From: Chitinophagaceae bacterium
GTDB lineage: Bacteria > Bacteroidota > Bacteroidia > Chitinophagales > Chitinophagaceae
NCBI GenBank assembly: GCA_023251335.1
Contig: JAHEZA010000064.1
Location: 1-9,110, forward strand
Direction: 5' to 3'
Length of the DNA: 9,110 nucleotides
Shown here: in pieces, positions 7,080 through 9,110 of the stretch
How positions within the stretch are numbered: the first letter of the stretch is position 1
How the letters are laid out: every line of letters begins with the position of its first letter
Position numbers and translations under genes: made by a program
The notes under the pieces: generated by a model
What the model saw: only the letters and a program-made list of their open reading frames with translations
Database searches by the model: none
Told to the model about the DNA's origin: nothing

Positions 7080-7106
7080 AAAAAACAGGCACTAATATGA
7101 TGCCTG
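7080..7106 (-). terminator. Intrinsic-terminator-like hairpin, distal
   Basis: On the minus strand CAGGCA (7106-7101) pairs with TGCCTG (7091-7086) around a 9-base loop, followed directly by six T residues (7085-7080). It is a well-formed terminator shape, about 290 bases beyond the first hairpin downstream of the PrpD gene. It may catch read-through or end an unrecognised small transcript. Confidence 0.5.
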
Positions 7107-7373
7107 GAATGATCCCACCCAAAACATTCACTTAAGCAATAAATCGTAAAGTTCAAACAATAGTAAAGCAGTAAGAAGGATCTTTCGACTTGTTTTACAG
7201 TAAACAAAGAAACAACCAGTATTTTTATTTTGCATCTTCTGAAGCCTTGACTGCAACAAGTTTGCAGGATAAGATCTGTTTTAACTTATTGGGCTTTTTA
7301 CTAAATTCTTTCTAAATAAATCCCTTCAAAATTTAACAACATTAAAAACAGGGCAATGATCATGAGTATACGG

Positions 7374-7404
7374 AAAAAAAACAGCAACAAATACTTCAGC
7401 TGCT
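7374..7404 (-). terminator. Probable terminator of the PrpD-family gene
   Basis: On the minus strand AGCAGC (7404-7399) pairs with GTTGCT (7388-7383), with one G-U pair and a 10-base loop, then G and eight T residues (7381-7374). It lies 143 bases after the present stop codon of the PrpD gene, or about 70 bases after the stop of the extended frame discussed in the findings. Confidence 0.5.
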
Positions 7405-7473
7405 AATGATGAACTCAAAGATATTTGTTAGGCCGAAAAGCAATTATACTCGTCGGCATCCTACCATGCTGAT

Positions 7474-7547
7474 TCATTTATATAATTTTACTAAATCGCG
7501 TACAGAGATTTCATCGGTGATATTTTGATTGTGTTTAAAAAACTGTT
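7474..7547 (-). other. Possible lost C-terminal coding segment of the PrpD gene
   Basis: Directly after the TAG stop the minus strand stays open in the shifted frame for 23 codons (beginning QFFKHNQN, ending RDLVKLYK) up to a TGA at 7476-7474. No start codon precedes it in that frame. It becomes a continuous extension of the PrpD protein if one copy of the 5-bp duplication at 7546-7555 is removed. Whether it was ever coding is inference from frame continuity and plausible composition. Confidence 0.4.
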
Positions 7548-7555
7548 CTATTCTA
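7546..7555. repeat. 5-bp tandem duplication (TTCTA x2) at the PrpD stop codon
   Basis: TTCTA at 7546-7550 is repeated at 7551-7555 and followed by a further T. On the minus strand this reads ATAGAATAGAA and creates the in-frame TAG at 7550-7548. The unit length is not a multiple of three, so gain or loss of one copy changes the C terminus of the PrpD protein. Confidence 0.7.
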
Positions 7556-8948
7556 TGGAATTTAGTAAACTCAGAAGCTGGTGCATATTATCGTTTTCAA
7601 GGTCTTTGCAAAGGCTGATTATTTCCTCTTGCTGATCTTTTGTGATCACATCTTTTGTAAGCCGGCGAAATTTGTCTGCTGTATGATCCCAGGACAAAGG
7701 CCTTGTATAAAAACCATGATAATCTTCTTTTTTAATGCTGAATTTTTTGTCATTGTTTAAGGTAATTTCTGCTTTGATCATCAGTTTTTCAGGATAGGCT
7801 TTTGTATAAGGATCTAACAGTCCCGATATGGCTAATGGTTTGTGTAAGGGGAAACCTGTGTGGACATTTATTTTTTTTAATAGCTCCTGCACATCTTCCC
7901 TATTGATGCGTTCTTCCAGCAATTGTTCGGGATATACCTGGCCGTCTAACAAGGCAATCGCCGCTGTATAAAATAAACTATGGTCTGCCTGCTCTTTGCT
8001 GTGAACATTTTTTCTGTCTCCATACTCTCCGCCACCTACAATATGATAGCACGTAAGAAACGTAGTGATGTCAACTTCTTTTATATCAGCAGGCAGGAAA
8101 TTGTTTTCTTTTTTAAGTTGCAGCACAGCTTCTATCGAAGGCTGCGTATGCACTTCAGAATTGTATTCTTTCAAAATGCATTTTTTTATCAATGAGAAGT
8201 CTTCCTTCTTCCAATCATATTTCAACTCCATTCCGAAAATATCTTTGTAACCTCTTGGACCTTCAAAAATAGAAACCGGCCCTGTCATGCCCTCTTTTGC
8301 CAGCAATGCGAAGTTGATGCAACTGAACGCAATAAAGGAAGAAGCGAGTCCCTTCCATTCATAAGTATAGGATGAGCGGCAGGTAACCAGTGGATCCAAT
8401 GAGCAACCTGCAATGGCAAGGGCATGCGAAGTTTGTTCCTCACTCAGATGCATTAATTTACAGGCTGAAGCAGTGAGTGAAAAAGCTAATAAAAGAGTAT
8501 GATCAAAACCTTCTATCATGACAGGTATTTCCTCGATGAGCCTGCATTCTATCTCGTAGCCAACAGCCATGGCTGTTAAGAAGTCTTTACTGCTCAGATT
8601 TTCTGCACCTGTAATGGCAAGCAATGAACCTATATTATCACAGGGATGGCACGTAGATTCTTTGCCCAGAAAATTATCCATAAAATCAGGATATCGGATT
8701 AGTGCTGTATAAATTTCAGCAGCGCGGTCGAGGCTGGTTCTTTTTAAAACTGGCACTTCACAATTACCTCCGCCATTTAAAGATTTTATTTGTTTAAAGA
8801 GTTTTTGAATTGTAGGCCTTCGGATTGCATGAATAAAAGAACCTAAAGAATCCAGCAAATGTTTTTTTAACTGATTTGTTATTTCATAACTCAGATCTTC
8901 AAAACGAGTCGCAAGGGAAAACGCTGCTATCTGCCTTGTTTGAAACAT
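7548..8948 (-). CDS. MmgE/PrpD family protein (2-methylcitrate dehydratase / cis-aconitate decarboxylase-like)
   Basis: A 466-residue cytoplasmic enzyme of the MmgE/PrpD fold, whose members dehydrate 2-methylcitrate or decarboxylate cis-aconitate. Family landmarks in order: RQIAAFSLATRFEDL at the N terminus; CHPCDNIGSLLA at 100-111, with H101 in the position of an active-site His; GFDH at 147-150; HALAIAGCSLD near 175; YEWKG at 196-200, with K199 near the catalytic Lys of cis-aconitate decarboxylases; EGMTGP at 219-224; then ADHSLFYTAAIALLDGQVYP and the C-terminal lid ending RPLSWDHTADKFRRL. The substrate cannot be fixed: no prpB or prpC lies in the window. An in-frame ATG 14 codons upstream (8990) exists, but family proteins begin close to the chosen ATG at 8948. 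The stop codon falls in a 5-bp tandem duplication that may have shortened the protein by 23 residues. It appears to be a single-gene unit. Confidence 0.9.
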   Translation of the reverse strand: MFQTRQIAAFSLATRFEDLSYEITNQLKKHLLDSLGSFIHAIRRPTIQKLFKQIKSLNGGGNCEVPVLKRTSLDRAAEIYTALIRYPDFMDNFLGKESTCHPCDNIGSLLAITGAENLSSKDFLTAMAVGYEIECRLIEEIPVMIEGFDHTLLLAFSLTASACKLMHLSEEQTSHALAIAGCSLDPLVTCRSSYTYEWKGLASSFIAFSCINFALLAKEGMTGPVSIFEGPRGYKDIFGMELKYDWKKEDFSLIKKCILKEYNSEVHTQPSIEAVLQLKKENNFLPADIKEVDITTFLTCYHIVGGGEYGDRKNVHSKEQADHSLFYTAAIALLDGQVYPEQLLEERINREDVQELLKKINVHTGFPLHKPLAISGLLDPYTKAYPEKLMIKAEITLNNDKKFSIKKEDYHGFYTRPLSWDHTADKFRRLTKDVITKDQQEEIISLCKDLENDNMHQLLSLLNSIE

Positions 8949-8957
8949 AAATATTTT

Positions 8958-8976
8958 TTTTATTGAAACAATAAAA
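8958..8976. repeat. Perfect inverted repeat upstream of the PrpD start
   Basis: TTTTATTG (8958-8965) and CAATAAAA (8969-8976) form a perfect 8-bp stem with a 3-base loop. It ends 9 bases upstream of the preferred ATG at 8948, so in mRNA it would sit in the ribosome-binding region; as DNA it could be an operator. It would be coding if translation began at 8990. Confidence 0.45.
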
Positions 8977-9003
8977 TTTCCGTTATCCAAGAGTCACGGG
9001 CTT

Positions 9004-9079
9004 TTCAATATTCTACTTCAATATTTATTTACACAAAAAGATTTCCCTAGACCTTGAACGGTCACTTTGAATATTTCAA
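9004..9079. repeat. Cluster of TTCAA-containing repeats upstream of the PrpD gene
   Basis: TTCAATATT occurs at 9004-9012 and again at 9017-9025, 13 bases apart. A palindrome TTGAA-TAT-TTCAA lies at 9067-9079. All are 55-130 bases upstream of the PrpD start. They may be half-sites for a regulator, but the DNA is AT-rich and no promoter could be placed confidently. Confidence 0.3.
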
Positions 9080-9110
9080 GGAAAATACATGCCAAAAAAT
9101 GTTGGCTTTA

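Larger units (their letters stand above)
6896..7473. other. Gene-free AT-rich stretch
   Basis: About 580 bases without a convincing gene on either strand. The longest minus-strand frame (7004-7207) has a Cys/Tyr/Leu-rich composition and no recognisable motif. The stretch holds two minus-strand hairpins followed by T-runs (7374-7404 and 7080-7106), listed separately. No tRNA, transposase remnant or CRISPR repeat is seen. Together with the glycosyltransferase remnant at its left edge it looks like a zone of gene decay. Confidence 0.6.

Noticed and set aside
7004..7207. 67-residue minus-strand frame in the gene-free stretch
   Set aside because: Composition is unlike its neighbours, it shows no motif, and it runs through the terminator-like hairpin at 7080-7106.
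1..9110. CRISPR array, insertion sequence or defence system
   Set aside because: No regularly spaced repeats, transposase motifs, terminal inverted repeats or nuclease/toxin families were seen on either strand.

Overview
The window looks like a chromosomal piece of a Bacteroidota genome, most likely a Chitinophaga-type (Chitinophagales) bacterium. The reasons are AT-rich DNA, start codons preceded by A/T-rich sequence rather than Shine-Dalgarno motifs, a TTG-N19-TAnnTTTG promoter in front of the tRNA, a SusC-style carboxypeptidase-regulatory domain with an EVVVVGYGT motif, and RlmH, Dabb and PrpD proteins of the type common in that phylum. The taxonomic call is inference; no marker gene fixes it.

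Layout from left to right. Bases 1-165 hold the end of a response-regulator receiver domain, followed 56 bases later by a class III nucleotide cyclase with a GAF domain (222-1901); the pair reads as a signalling unit. A secreted or envelope DUF4140/DUF4139 protein with an inserted carboxypeptidase-regulatory domain follows (2138-4012), then a small Dabb-family alpha/beta-barrel protein (4066-4386). Convergent to these on the minus strand is rlmH (4463-4936). A tRNA-Arg(ACG) with its own promoter and terminator sits at 5052-5125. An orphan CheB-type methylesterase with a C-terminal zinc ribbon lies on the minus strand (5258-6262). Its upstream side abuts the decayed C-terminal half of a family 9 glycosyltransferase (6300-6895), which has lost its start and carries a frameshift in an A8 run. 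A gene-free stretch (6896-7473) contains two minus-strand terminator-like hairpins. The window ends with a minus-strand MmgE/PrpD-family gene (7548-8948), whose stop codon lies in a 5-bp tandem duplication; removing one copy would extend the protein by 23 residues.

Apart from the receiver/cyclase pair, the genes look functionally unrelated, and I see no defence system, integrase, transposase or CRISPR array. The points most worth a second look are the paired A19/T56 change in the tRNA elbow, the 5-bp duplication at the PrpD stop, the non-canonical Gln/Thr specificity residues of the cyclase, the domain insertion in the DUF4139 protein, and the truncated and frameshifted glycosyltransferase.
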